Part shown: one piece after another, positions 27,309 through 35,500 of the stretch
How the letters are laid out: every line of letters starts with the position of its first letter
Position numbering within the stretch: the first letter of the stretch is position 1
NCBI RefSeq assembly: GCF_001613045.1
Contig: NZ_BDBP01000022.1
Span: forward strand, 1-40,697
DNA length: 40,697 bases
DNA from: Nocardia lijiangensis NBRC 108240
GTDB lineage: Bacteria; Actinomycetota; Actinomycetes; Mycobacteriales; Mycobacteriaceae
Reading direction: 5' to 3'
The notes under the pieces: model-generated
What the model was told of the DNA's origin: nothing
The model's database searches: none
What the model saw: only the letters and a program-made list of their open reading frames with translations
Made by a program: the position numbers and the translations under genes

Positions 27309-28457
27309 ATGACCATTCTGACCGAAACCAAGGACGGACCGCTGGTCCTGACCCCCGACCAGGTCGAGGAACTCGGCAAGGCGCTCGATGAACTGCGCGA
27401 CCGCGTCGTCGCCGATCTCGGCGAACGCGACCGCGAGTACATCTACTCGATCATCAAGGCGCAGCGCGGTTTCGAGATCGCCGGCCGCGGCCTGATGTAC
27501 CTCGGCTTCCTGCCGCCGGTGTGGCTTGCCGCGGTGGCCGCGCTGAGCGTGTCGAAGATCCTGGACAACATGGAGATCGGCCACAACGTCATGCACGGCC
27601 AGTACGACTGGATGCGTGAGCCCGGCCTGAATTCCCGTGAGTTCGAGTGGGATACGGTCTGCCCGGCGGACCAGTGGAAGCACTCGCACAACTACATGCA
27701 CCACACCTACACCAATATCCACGGCATGGACCGCGACATCGGGTACGGCATCCTGCGCATCGACGAGGGCCAGAAATGGAACCCCTACTACCTGGGCAAC
27801 CCGCTGTGGGCGTTCCTGCTGATGGTGTTCTTCGAGTGGGGCGTGATGATGCACGACGCCGAGGCCGAGAACATCGTGCAAGGCAAGCGCAAGTGGTCGG
27901 ATCTCGAGCCGCTGCTGAAGGGCTGGTGGCGCAAGGCGGGCAGGCAGGCGCTCAAGGACTACGTGGTGTTCCCCGCGCTGACCGGTCCGCTGTTCGTCAG
28001 CACGCTGGCCGGGAACGTGGCGGCCAACCTGGTGCGCAACGTCTGGGCCTACTCGATCATCTTCTGTGGCCACTTCCCTTCCGGCGTACAGACGTTCACC
28101 GAAGAGGAGACCGCCGAGGAGACCCGCGGCGAGTGGTACGTCCGGCAGATGCTCGGCTCGGCGAACATCAGCGGCAGCAAGCTGTTCCACATCATGAGCG
28201 GCAACCTGTCGCATCAGATCGAACATCACCTGTTCCCCGACATCCCCGCGAACCGCTATCCGGAGATGGCTTCGGAGGTGCGGGCTTTGTGCGAGAAGTA
28301 TGGATTGCCGTACCACACCGGGCCGTTGAGCAAGCAGATCGGCGATGTGTGGATGAAGATTTTCAAGCTGGCGCTGCCGCCGCGCTTCACGAAGAAGCCG
28401 TCATCTCCCGGTGTTATCGTGATGCGTCAGCGGAAGGCGACCGAAGTGGGCGTGTGA
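27309..28457 (+). CDS. desA3: Acyl-CoA delta-9 desaturase, DesA3-like
   Basis: 382 residues, membrane-bound di-iron enzyme. Introduces the delta-9 double bond into stearoyl-CoA to give oleate. The three His boxes are intact: HNVMH (92-96), HSHNYMHH (125-132) and HQIEHH (302-307). Hydrophobic pairs surround them (about 60-80, 155-175, 215-245). ATG 27309 follows AAGGGG. It is cotranscribed with its ferredoxin reductase (21-base gap) and its stop directly abuts the next gene's ATG. Rv3229c counterpart. No sign of damage. Confidence 0.95.
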   Translation: MTILTETKDGPLVLTPDQVEELGKALDELRDRVVADLGERDREYIYSIIKAQRGFEIAGRGLMYLGFLPPVWLAAVAALSVSKILDNMEIGHNVMHGQYDWMREPGLNSREFEWDTVCPADQWKHSHNYMHHTYTNIHGMDRDIGYGILRIDEGQKWNPYYLGNPLWAFLLMVFFEWGVMMHDAEAENIVQGKRKWSDLEPLLKGWWRKAGRQALKDYVVFPALTGPLFVSTLAGNVAANLVRNVWAYSIIFCGHFPSGVQTFTEEETAEETRGEWYVRQMLGSANISGSKLFHIMSGNLSHQIEHHLFPDIPANRYPEMASEVRALCEKYGLPYHTGPLSKQIGDVWMKIFKLALPPRFTKKPSSPGVIVMRQRKATEVGV

Positions 28458-28763
28458 ATGATCGGGAAATTCGAAAGCAACAAGGATTTGATTCAAGAAT
28501 TGACGGCCTCCGGTGCCAAGCACGTCGGAAATATTGCGACGATCATCACCGGAACCGTCCAGGAGGTCACTCGGGAGATCGGTGAGTGGATCACCGATGC
28601 GATCGAGATGAACGAAGCGGCCGCGGCGGCCCGCAAGGATGCCGCGACCCAGGCGGAGACGCTGCCGGACGAGGTCCCCGACGAGACCGAGCCCGCGACC
28701 CCCGCGGACTCCGCCTACGTCGAGGCCGAGGTCGTCGATTCCGACCTCGACGACCGCCGCTGA
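28458..28763 (+). CDS. Small protein translationally coupled to desaturase gene, unknown
   Basis: 101 residues. ATG directly follows the desA3 TGA (GTG TGA ATG), so it should be translated by ribosomes finishing desA3. Residues 1-52 form an amphipathic helix-rich part (GAKHVGNIATIITGTVQEVT) without a true membrane segment; 53-101 are acidic and disordered-looking (about a third Asp/Glu). I do not recognise a family. By position it may be an accessory of the desaturase complex. Its stop abuts the convergent DUF4254 stop (TGATCA). Confidence 0.8.
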   Translation: MIGKFESNKDLIQELTASGAKHVGNIATIITGTVQEVTREIGEWITDAIEMNEAAAAARKDAATQAETLPDEVPDETEPATPADSAYVEAEVVDSDLDDRR

Positions 28764-29294
28764 TCACCACACCGGCAGCCTGCGCCGGTGCTCGGTGACG
28801 TCGGTGATCAGGTCCTGATAGCCGTCGGCCAGCTCGGCGAGCCGCGTCCACTGCAGGTGGGCTTCCCCGTCCACCCGTGGTGTCTGCGTCGCCGGGCTGG
28901 CCTTGCCCAAAGCCTGTTGTGCCGCAATCCATTTCGCCGCCATGCGATCGATGACAGCGCCGAGCGTCTCGGTGTGCAACGAGGCGCCGGAGCGGTGCGC
29001 GATATTGGTCGCCACCCAGTCGTCGATGCGTCCGACCAGCTCGGCGCGGCGCACGTCGATGTCGTCCACCAGCTGACTGCACGCCGCGACGCGGCCGCTG
29101 GTGGCATCCGGCGCGTGCCCTGCGGCCAGCGCGTGGTGCCTGCGCTCGTGGCATTCGACCAGCTCGCGTGCCGCGGCGAGCACTCGATGCTTTCGGCGAT
29201 TCGGGTCGTCGGCTTCGCGAAACGCGCGCAACAGCGCCGATCGCGGTGGCAGCTCGCCGGCTCCGGTACGGCTCCCGGCGTATTCGGTAGGCAT
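28764..29294 (-). CDS. DUF4254-domain protein
   Basis: 176 residues, soluble and helical. The DUF4254 look is clear: ASLHTETLGAVIDRMAAKW in the middle and a C-terminal VTEHRRRLPVW. A His-rich stretch ECHERRHHALAAGH lies near 50. Function unknown; the family is common in Nocardia and Streptomyces. ATG 29294 is chosen with GGGG upstream. The 5' side has a hairpin, GCCGAGGGG (29339-29347) / CCCCTCGGC (29365-29373), 45 bases before the start. Confidence 0.85.
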   Translation of the reverse strand: MPTEYAGSRTGAGELPPRSALLRAFREADDPNRRKHRVLAAARELVECHERRHHALAAGHAPDATSGRVAACSQLVDDIDVRRAELVGRIDDWVATNIAHRSGASLHTETLGAVIDRMAAKWIAAQQALGKASPATQTPRVDGEAHLQWTRLAELADGYQDLITDVTEHRRRLPVW

Positions 29295-29684
29295 GATGCA
29301 CGCCCCTGCGGTAACGATCCGATCGTGGATACGCCAGGGCCGAGGGGGATTTCGGGGAGGGGCACCCCTCGGCTCCGGCGCAGACCCGAGCCCCGGACGC
29401 CCCCCCACACAGTCCACCAGCACGGCAAAGAAACCGGGAAATCCGCGACGATGCGATGAGGAAGACGGCCCGAGAAAATCGGGACACTTTCAGGAAAGCG
29501 CGATATTCGAATCGGCGCAACCGTGTGCTGTGAAAATCCATGCACCAGTCGGAAATCGTTATCGTCCGTTACGGTGCGGTCACCCGAAATCTACCTTTGC
29601 CCAAGATGAACTGAGCGATTGGCGCATCTCCAGTTATCATTCCGGCGCGGCGGCTGCGCACCCCGGTTCGATGGACTAGCCTCG
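29295..29684. other. Intergenic stretch between divergent genes, no gene supported
   Basis: Contains the 9-bp hairpin 29339-29373 in the DUF4254 leader and a lower-GC part at about 29480-29640. The region serves two divergent transcripts. A -10-like TAGCCT lies at 29677-29682, just before the next gene. No repeat or RNA gene recognised. Confidence 0.5.
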
Positions 29685-30011
29685 GTGTTCGTGCCCGCCT
29701 ATGTGTCATCACCGGAGTTGACATTCGGCTTCATGTTCGCATTGGAAGATCCCGAGCGAATTGCTGAAGTCGTGCGCAACCTCATCGTCCGCAAGACGGT
29801 CTCGGTGTTCCGGCTCGCACGGCTGTCCGACGACGACGGCCCGCCGGAGCGCTACGTGGTGAACTGGGCCGTGATCCCGCAGATCTCCATCACCACCAGC
29901 GCGCCCGATCCCGAGGAGCTGCGCGTCAACCGGATCATGCTGGTCAACGCGTTTCTCGGCGAGGAAGGCGAGGTCAGCCTGTACTCCGCCCAGGGGGAAG
30001 CGCCGAGCTAG
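29685..30011 (+). CDS. Small conserved hypothetical protein
   Basis: 108 residues from GTG 29685, or 106 from GTG 29691, which sits 8 bases after the TAGCCT element and so could be leaderless. Soluble, no signal peptide; mixed strands (VVNWAVIPQISITTSAPDPE) and a helix (LEDPERIAEVVRNLIVRKTV). No family recognised. A 74-bp palindromic repeat follows 40 bases after its stop. Confidence 0.7.
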   Translation: MFVPAYVSSPELTFGFMFALEDPERIAEVVRNLIVRKTVSVFRLARLSDDDGPPERYVVNWAVIPQISITTSAPDPEELRVNRIMLVNAFLGEEGEVSLYSAQGEAPS

Positions 30012-30051
30012 CCCTCCTCGCCCGAGCCGCTACGGCATGCTGCGCAGGCGC

Positions 30052-30124
30052 GGCCTCACAGACGTTCTGCACGCCTCGCAAAGGCTGTGACCTCTGCGAG
30101 GCGTGCACGAGGTGTGCGAGGAAC
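30052..30124. repeat. Nested palindromic intergenic repeat, copy 2
   Basis: Inner arms GCACGCCTCGCA (30069-30080) and TGCGAGGCGTGC (30095-30106) are perfect, with AGG/CCT pairing further in. The 34 bases 30071-30104 match 20252-20285 at 30 positions; similarity continues on both sides, the right side with TGCGAGGA shared. The repeat fills the gap between two convergent genes and reaches the MFS stop codon, so it may double as a terminator. Confidence 0.85.
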
Positions 30125-31377
30125 TACACCGTCGCGGCCACCGCGGGAGCCGGCGCGTCCAGGCGACCCGAGCGGGTGAGGCCGTACAGCCCCGCGGCGG
30201 AGGCGGCGCCGATGGCGATCAGTGCGGCCCAGGCCAGGGAGCTCAGTCCGGCGGAGCGCGCCGCGTCGAGGACGGTTCCGGTGCCGAGGTTGCCGAGCAG
30301 AATGCCGGTGCCGACGATGGTGTTGTAGAGGCCGTAGTGGGTGGCGACCAGGCGGTCGCCGCAGAGCGCGACCACGGTGTCCATTTCGAACGGGAAGACC
30401 GCGGCCGCACCGACTCCCAGCACTGCGGCGGTGAGCAGGAGCGCGCCGACCGCGGTGGGGACGCCGAGTGCGTTGCCGGGGACCAGCAGCAGCGGGACGA
30501 ACGCCGCCGCCAGGATCGCCATGCCGGACACCAGGCTGCGCGGCCTGCCCCAGCGGGCGGCGAACCAGCGGGTGATGCGCAGCTGCCCGGCGATCGCGAT
30601 CACGCCCGAGACCACGAACACCGCCGTCATCAGCGCGGTGGCCGATCCGTCTCCGACGATGCGGGCGGCCTGCATGGGCAGCGCCAGGTACACCTGGAAC
30701 GAGAGCACGTAGCAGCCGATCATCGCCGCGGAGAACAGCAGGAACGGGCGGTTGGCCAGCACCACTCGCCAATCGTCCAGCACCGAGGCGGTTTTCGGCT
30801 CGGCGCGGTGCTGCGGCAGCGCGCGCAGCTGGGCGATGGTGAGCAGGCCGAACACCGCGGCCGCGCCCGCGGCGGTGGCGCGGAAGTCGAAGGCCATCAG
30901 CGCCAGTCCGAGGACCGGGCCGAAAAGGACGCCCGCCTGATAGAAGATGTTGAACACCGCGAACGCCTCGACCCGTCGCTCGCCGGAGTCGACGGCCAGA
31001 TACGCACGCACCGCGGGATTGAACAGCGCGCCCGCGAAACCGGTTGCGGCCGACGCGATCAGCAGCGCGGGCAGCGAGTCCGCGAAGGCCAGCAGTACGA
31101 AACCACCGGTGCGCAGCAGACATCCGGCCACGATCAGCGGCTTGTACCCCAGCCGGTCGGCCAGGGTGCCGCCGACGAGGAACATGCCCTGCTGGGAGAA
31201 GTTCCTGATGCCGAGCACCAGTCCGATCGCCCACGCGGCGAGGCCGAGCGGGCCCGCCATATAACCGGCCAGATAGGGCATGAGCATGAAGAAGCCGGTG
31301 TTGATGGCGAACTGGTTGACCATCAGCACCCGGCTCGGTCTGCCGAAACTGCGATAGGTCGCGTAGACGTCCTTCAT
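30124..31377 (-). CDS. MFS transporter of the lpqS-cysK2 locus (Rv0849-like)
   Basis: 417 residues, about 12 membrane helices. [20 protein letters not shown] opens helix 1; the MFS motif [17 protein letters not shown] follows. The start ATG 31377 overlaps the cysK2 stop as ATGA, so translation is coupled; the frame's longer start at 31449 is not needed. In M. tuberculosis the same order lpqS-cysK2-Rv0849 is copper-responsive, as remembered. Substrate unknown; it may move a sulfur compound such as S-sulfocysteine or a metal-binding metabolite. Confidence 0.9.
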   Translation of the reverse strand: MKDVYATYRSFGRPSRVLMVNQFAINTGFFMLMPYLAGYMAGPLGLAAWAIGLVLGIRNFSQQGMFLVGGTLADRLGYKPLIVAGCLLRTGGFVLLAFADSLPALLIASAATGFAGALFNPAVRAYLAVDSGERRVEAFAVFNIFYQAGVLFGPVLGLALMAFDFRATAAGAAAVFGLLTIAQLRALPQHRAEPKTASVLDDWRVVLANRPFLLFSAAMIGCYVLSFQVYLALPMQAARIVGDGSATALMTAVFVVSGVIAIAGQLRITRWFAARWGRPRSLVSGMAILAAAFVPLLLVPGNALGVPTAVGALLLTAAVLGVGAAAVFPFEMDTVVALCGDRLVATHYGLYNTIVGTGILLGNLGTGTVLDAARSAGLSSLAWAALIAIGAASAAGLYGLTRSGRLDAPAPAVAATV

Positions 31378-32549
31378 CGCGCGACCCCCGGAGCGGTGGT
31401 GCCGGGCCGGTGCAGCTTCGGGTCGAGCACGGTCGTGCATCGGGTCCACGAGTCGACCACCTCGGCGTACGGGTGGGCGATCGTGGCGGGTTCGACCGGT
31501 GGTTCGATGCCGAGTAATCCGTGCTCGCGGCAGTACGCGTCGCTGTAGACGGTGTCGAAGTAGCGCAGCGGCCCGTCCGGGAAGACGGCGGCGATGCGTG
31601 CCTCCCGTTCACCCGTGCGTGCCAGCCACCCCGCGACCAGCGCGACGGCGCCGACGCTCCACCCGCCGCTGGCGTGATGGGTGGCGGCCAGTGTGCGGCA
31701 GGCCCACACCGCCTCGGCGGGTGCGACCCAGTGGATCTCGTCGAACGCCGGATAGTCGACGTTGTCGGGATGGATGCTCGAACCGAGGCCGCGCATCAGC
31801 CGCGGTCCGGCGGGCTGGCCGAAAATGGTGGACGCGACGGTGTCCACGCCGACGAGGCGCAGGTGCGGGAAATAGCGGCGCAGCGCGCGAGCGACGCCCG
31901 AGGAGTGCCCGCCGGTGCCGACCGAGCAGACCAGCACGTCGATTCGGCCGAGCTGCGCGACGAGCTCCATGGCCAGCGATTCGTATGCGGCGCGGTTGTC
32001 GGGATTGCGGTACTGGTCGGGGCACCAGGCGCGCGGGTCGTCGGCGAGCAGTTCGGCGACGCGGTCGCGACGGGCCTGCTGCCAGCCTCCGGTGGGATGC
32101 GGTTCGGTCACCGACTCCACGCGGGCGCCGTAGGCAGCCAGCATGTGGTGCATGAGCGGCTCCAAGCCAGGATCGGTGACCAAGGTGACCGGGTGGCGGT
32201 GCACCATCCCGGCCAAGGCGAGGCCCAAGCCGAGGGTGCCGCTGGTGGATTCGACGATCGGCGCGCCGGGCGTGAGCTCACCGCGGGCGGCGGCGCGTTC
32301 GACCATGTGCAGAGCGGGCCGGTCCTTCATGCCGCCCGGATTGGCGCCCTCCAATTTGGCCCAGAATCCGCGGCCCGTCGGCGCGAGCGGTTCGGTGATC
32401 CAGAGGACCGGGGTGTTGCCGACCATGGTGGCCGGGCGAGGGCAGCGGCCCGCGGTGGTGAGCAGGCTTGCCGGGCTGGGCAGTGGTTCCGAAGTCGCTT
32501 CGAGCAGAGCGGGATTCAGCACGGCATCGTGCCGCAGTGCAGCAGTCAT
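31374..32549 (-). CDS. cysK2: CysK2-type cysteine synthase (S-sulfocysteine synthase)
   Basis: 391 residues. In mycobacteria CysK2 makes S-sulfocysteine from O-phosphoserine and thiosulfate. Fold-type II PLP enzyme: PLP Lys75 in [13 protein letters not shown] (CysK enzymes have a similar SVKDR), substrate loop [16 protein letters not shown], and the glycine loop [41 protein letters not shown] and [11 protein letters not shown] match Rv0848 closely as remembered. ATG 32549; no clear ribosome site. Coupled to the MFS gene downstream; lpqS-like gene is 104 bases upstream. Two short dyads (32553-32565, 32574-32586) lie before it. Confidence 0.92.
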   Translation of the reverse strand: MTAALRHDAVLNPALLEATSEPLPSPASLLTTAGRCPRPATMVGNTPVLWITEPLAPTGRGFWAKLEGANPGGMKDRPALHMVERAAARGELTPGAPIVESTSGTLGLGLALAGMVHRHPVTLVTDPGLEPLMHHMLAAYGARVESVTEPHPTGGWQQARRDRVAELLADDPRAWCPDQYRNPDNRAAYESLAMELVAQLGRIDVLVCSVGTGGHSSGVARALRRYFPHLRLVGVDTVASTIFGQPAGPRLMRGLGSSIHPDNVDYPAFDEIHWVAPAEAVWACRTLAATHHASGGWSVGAVALVAGWLARTGEREARIAAVFPDGPLRYFDTVYSDAYCREHGLLGIEPPVEPATIAHPYAEVVDSWTRCTTVLDPKLHRPGTTAPGVAR

Positions 32550-32653
32550 GGGGAATCATCGATTCTGTGCGGTCGCTGAGTCAGCGAGGGTGTGGTGCGG
32601 GAACGCACGAACACCGGCCGGGCCTCGGCAGGCCACGACCTGACGCTGACCGA

Positions 32654-33043
32654 TCAGTTCCGATCGATGCCGAATCGAGTGAGCAGATCCCGGCCGCGAC
32701 GGACCGGAAGGGCGGCGACGGGCGGCGCCCGCGGACCGAGGCCGAGCCCGGCGGCCAACGGGAGCACGAGCGACAGCGCGATCCCGACGAGCAGCAGTTC
32801 CTGCAGCGATGGACCGGAGCGCGGCAGGGTCGCGATCACCGCGTCGGCGGACAGATGCCGGTCCGGCTCGGCGGCATGCTGGTGCAGATCGGCGGCGGCC
32901 CACGGCACCACCTGCAACGCGCCGCCAGGACCCGCGGATTCGATGTGTGTGTGAATGCCGGTGGCCGGGGTGACCAGGTGACATTCCGGGAGCGCCATGG
33001 CGAGCGCCCACGCGGCGAAGACGCAGGCGATCACCGCCCGCAT
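32654..33043 (-). CDS. lpqS: LpqS-like small exported protein
   Basis: 129 residues, matching the roughly 130 of Rv0847. Hydrophobic N-terminus MRAVIACVFAAWALAMAL, then a His-rich part (ECHLV, IHTHIE, DLHQHAAEPDRHLSAD) suited to metal binding, a second hydrophobic segment (LLLVGIALSLVLPLAAG) and the C-terminal GRDLLTRFGIDRN that resembles the LpqS end. No clear lipobox is seen, unlike the M. tuberculosis name suggests. ATG 33043 is chosen because the -10-like TACTAT (33082-33087) lies downstream of the longer start at 33145. A GC-rich palindrome overlaps the start (33042-33058). Confidence 0.7.
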   Translation of the reverse strand: MRAVIACVFAAWALAMALPECHLVTPATGIHTHIESAGPGGALQVVPWAAADLHQHAAEPDRHLSADAVIATLPRSGPSLQELLLVGIALSLVLPLAAGLGLGPRAPPVAALPVRRGRDLLTRFGIDRN

Positions 33044-33058
33044 ACCGGGCCCCCGTAT
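33042..33058. promoter_or_regulatory. RicR/CsoR-like palindrome at the lpqS start
   Basis: ATACCGGGCCCCCGTAT: ATAC and GTAT outer arms with GGG/CCC inside, two mismatched pairs. CsoR/RicR copper sensors bind GC-rich palindromes of this look. It lies about 25 bases after a TACTAT -10 (minus strand, 33082-33087). Confidence 0.45.
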
Positions 33059-33213
33059 CGCTCCGAACGTCACGTCTGCCGATAGTACAAGCCCGGACAG
33101 CGGATCCGGTCTCACCGCCGTCAGCGTGTGGAAGAGGTCGCGCATGTCCGGCGAATCAGCGCCGGTGGGTGGTCGCCGGCGTGGTCGTGGATCCCGCGTC
33201 GGCGTGTTGTTGT

Positions 33214-33231
33214 CGATCGTCGACGATCGAT
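33214..33231. other. Perfect 18-bp palindrome
   Basis: TCGATCGTCGACGATCGA is its own complement. It is in the 198-base gap between two minus-strand genes, 11 bases 3' of the excalibur gene stop. Purpose unknown. Confidence 0.6.
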
Positions 33232-33241
33232 CGCCGCCGAG

Positions 33242-33535
33242 TCAGCGGGGTGCGGTGGTCGGGCGGACCAGGCAGGCGACGCCGTCTTCTTTGCCGTCCT
33301 GGCGGTCCAGTTGCGTCGAGTAGCCGGGGTCTTGCCGGCGCAGCGGTGCTCTGCCCGCGGCCCAGGCGTCCTCGCAGGTGCGGAAAGCCGACGACGAGGT
33401 GGTGGTCGCCGCGGCCACCGGACCGGACGACGAGTGGCGTCGCTTCTTGTTCGAGCCGCAGCCGGTGATCGAGGCCGCCAGCACCGCGATGAGCAGCAGG
33501 CTCACGACGAACACGATGGGACGAGAGTTACGCAT
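33242..33535 (-). CDS. Excalibur-domain lipoprotein
   Basis: 97 residues. Signal peptide with lipobox ASITGC (Cys near 26), so it should be anchored by lipid to the outer face of the membrane. Linker rich in Ser/Lys/Arg and Ala/Thr, then the excalibur domain: TCEDAWAAGRAPLRRQDPGY and DRQDGKEDGVAC, the latter a variant of the D-x-D-x-D-G-x2-C loop. ATG 33535 has GGGGG about 9 bases upstream. Related in design to the secreted protein at 9859. Ligand unknown. Confidence 0.85.
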   Translation of the reverse strand: MRNSRPIVFVVSLLLIAVLAASITGCGSNKKRRHSSSGPVAAATTTSSSAFRTCEDAWAAGRAPLRRQDPGYSTQLDRQDGKEDGVACLVRPTTAPR

Positions 33536-33773
33536 TATCGGATTCCCCCCAAACACAACGGTTTTCGATCCAAGCGCCAGTCAGTATTGCGGCCGCGTCG
33601 GACCTTCGCAACATTGCGGGCCGGGCTGGACGGTCTTTTTGTTGGCGTGTCGGTACCGCATCGTGGCCTTACCGACCGAAGGGTGCAGGACAATTATGAG
33701 ATACCTCACAGGGGCACTGTGAAATCCAAGCCCGGGAGGGCTGTGTATTCGAAGCCCGAAAGGAGCGTCGATC

Positions 33774-34463
33774 ATGGAAATGGAACCCGAGAAGCCGGTG
33801 GTTGCGGTGAATCCGGTTCGCGTCCGAGGGGACTTCGATCCCAGTCTGTCGCGGTGGATGTGGCTGGTGAAGTGGCTCTTGGCCATCCCGCACTACGTCG
33901 TGCTGTTCTTCCTGCACATCGCGTACTTCGTGGTTTCGGTGATTGCATTCTTTGCGATCTTGTTCACCGGAAAGTATCCGCGCGGGTTGTTCGACTTCAA
34001 TGTCGGTGTCATGCGCTGGAATTGGCGGGTCAGCTTCTATGCGCTGACCGTGCTCGGCACCGACAAGTATCCGCCGTTCCATTTGCGGCCGGACGAGGAT
34101 TATCCGGCCGATCTCGAGGTCGACTATCCCGAGACCCTGCACCGCGGACTGGTTTTGATCAAATGGTGGTTGCTGGCCATTCCGCACTATCTGATCATCG
34201 GCGCGCTGATGAGCGGCGCGATCGGCAACGCGATGCACGACGACGGCTCTCAGGTCTGGGTTCTGGTGGTGACCTGGCCGGTGCTCTACCTGCTGCTTGC
34301 GGTGGCGCTGATCGCGCTGCTGGTCACCGCGGTCTACCCGAAGGGGCTGTACGACTTCGTCGTCGGCATCAATCGGTGGGCGATCCGGGTGCAGGCCTAC
34401 GCCTCGCTGATGCGTGACGAGTACCCGCCGTTCCGGCTCGACCAAGGGTCGCGCGAGCCGTAA
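33774..34463 (+). CDS. DUF4389 membrane protein (two tandem repeats)
   Basis: 229 residues, about four membrane helices in two repeated halves. Each half has a helix pair led by SRWMWLVKWLLAIPHYVVLF or LIKWWLLAIPHYLIIG, and then FTGKYPRGLFDFNVGVMRW or VYPKGLYDFVVGINRW. That duplicated pattern is the DUF4389 signature. Function unknown. ATG 33774 has AAAGGAG upstream. Divergent from the excalibur gene across 238 bases with no clear operator. Confidence 0.92.
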   Translation: MEMEPEKPVVAVNPVRVRGDFDPSLSRWMWLVKWLLAIPHYVVLFFLHIAYFVVSVIAFFAILFTGKYPRGLFDFNVGVMRWNWRVSFYALTVLGTDKYPPFHLRPDEDYPADLEVDYPETLHRGLVLIKWWLLAIPHYLIIGALMSGAIGNAMHDDGSQVWVLVVTWPVLYLLLAVALIALLVTAVYPKGLYDFVVGINRWAIRVQAYASLMRDEYPPFRLDQGSREP

Positions 34464-34485
34464 CCCCCGATCGAACCGACTACCG

Positions 34486-34521
34486 CGAATCCGCCCGCCG
34501 ACTCGTCAGCGGGCGGATTCG
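34486..34521. terminator. Bidirectional terminator
   Basis: CGAATCCGCCCGC (34486-34498) and GCGGGCGGATTCG (34509-34521) pair perfectly with a 10-base loop. It lies after the DUF4389 stop and overlaps the last codons of the convergent ABC ATPase. Confidence 0.88.
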
Positions 34522-35498
34522 TATATCCGGCGGACCACATCTTCGATTCCGGGCTCCTCGATGGACAGATCTCGCACCTCGGCCCGGTCCGACACCGCCG
34601 CGAGCAGCTGTGCGGCGGTGATGGATTCGGCGTCGAAGGCCAGTCGCTGACGCATACCGTCTGCCTCGCTGGTGAGCAGTTCCGCACCCGGCGGCAGTTC
34701 GCGCAGGTCCGGGGTCGGCTCGGCGAGATCCACCACGAGCACCCGGCGCGCGCCCACCGTCGCGCCGAGCCCGAAGAGCGAACCGTCGTAGACCAGGCTG
34801 CCGTGGTCGACGACGAGCACACGGTCGCAAAGCCTTTCGATATCGCCCATGTCGTGGGTGGTGAGCAGCAGCGTGGTGCCGCGGTCGACCCGCTCCGCCC
34901 GCAGGAACTCCCGCAGCCGCTGCTTGGACAGCACGTCCAGGCCGATGGTCGGTTCGTCCAGGATCACCAGCTCGGGGGAGTGCAGCAGCGCCGCGGCGAC
35001 CTCGGCGCGCATCCGTTGCCCCAGTGAGAGCTGGCGCACCGGCGTGTCCAGGGTCTCGGCCATCTCCAGCTGCTCGACCAGCTCGTAGGTGCGCTTGCGG
35101 GTGATGTCGGGTTCCAGCCGGTGGATGGCGGCCAGGATCGTGAACGATTCGCGCAGCGGCAGATCCCACCACAGCTGGGACCGCTGCCCGAACACCACCC
35201 CGATGCGGCCTGCCAGTTCGCGCCGCTGCCGGACCGGGTCCAGGCCGCAGGTGCGCACCCGCCCCGAGGAGGGAACCAGAATGCCGGTGAGCATTTTGAT
35301 GGTGGTGGATTTCCCCGCCCCGTTCGCCCCGATGTAGCCGACCGCCGCTCCGCGTTCGATTCGGAAAGTCATCCTGTCGACCGCGGTGAGAGTGTCGCGC
35401 TGCCGGCGCCATCGGCGGCCGTTCCTTCGATACAGCGTGAATTGCCTTGTCAGGTTCTCGATATCGATGATCGCGTCAGATAAGTCGCTGTCCGCCAC
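34506..35498 (-). CDS. ABC-2 exporter ATP-binding protein
   Basis: 330 residues. Walker A GANGAGKSTTIKML, Q-loop region VFGQRSQLWWDLPLRESF, signature LSLGQRMRAEVAAALL, Walker B ELVILDEPTIGLD, His of the switch in LLTTHDMGDIERL. The FGQRSQLWWDLP stretch marks the COG4586-type ATPases that pair with two ABC-2 permeases. GTG 35498 has GGAGG about 10 bases upstream. It is the last gene of permease-permease-ATPase. Substrate unknown. Confidence 0.93.
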   Translation of the reverse strand: MADSDLSDAIIDIENLTRQFTLYRRNGRRWRRQRDTLTAVDRMTFRIERGAAVGYIGANGAGKSTTIKMLTGILVPSSGRVRTCGLDPVRQRRELAGRIGVVFGQRSQLWWDLPLRESFTILAAIHRLEPDITRKRTYELVEQLEMAETLDTPVRQLSLGQRMRAEVAAALLHSPELVILDEPTIGLDVLSKQRLREFLRAERVDRGTTLLLTTHDMGDIERLCDRVLVVDHGSLVYDGSLFGLGATVGARRVLVVDLAEPTPDLRELPPGAELLTSEADGMRQRLAFDAESITAAQLLAAVSDRAEVRDLSIEEPGIEDVVRRIYESAR

Positions 35499-35500
35499 GC

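Noticed and set aside
26088..28316. 742-codon open frame opposite the reductase and desaturase
   Set aside because: Shadow frame; both plus-strand genes have complete cofactor and His-box motifs.
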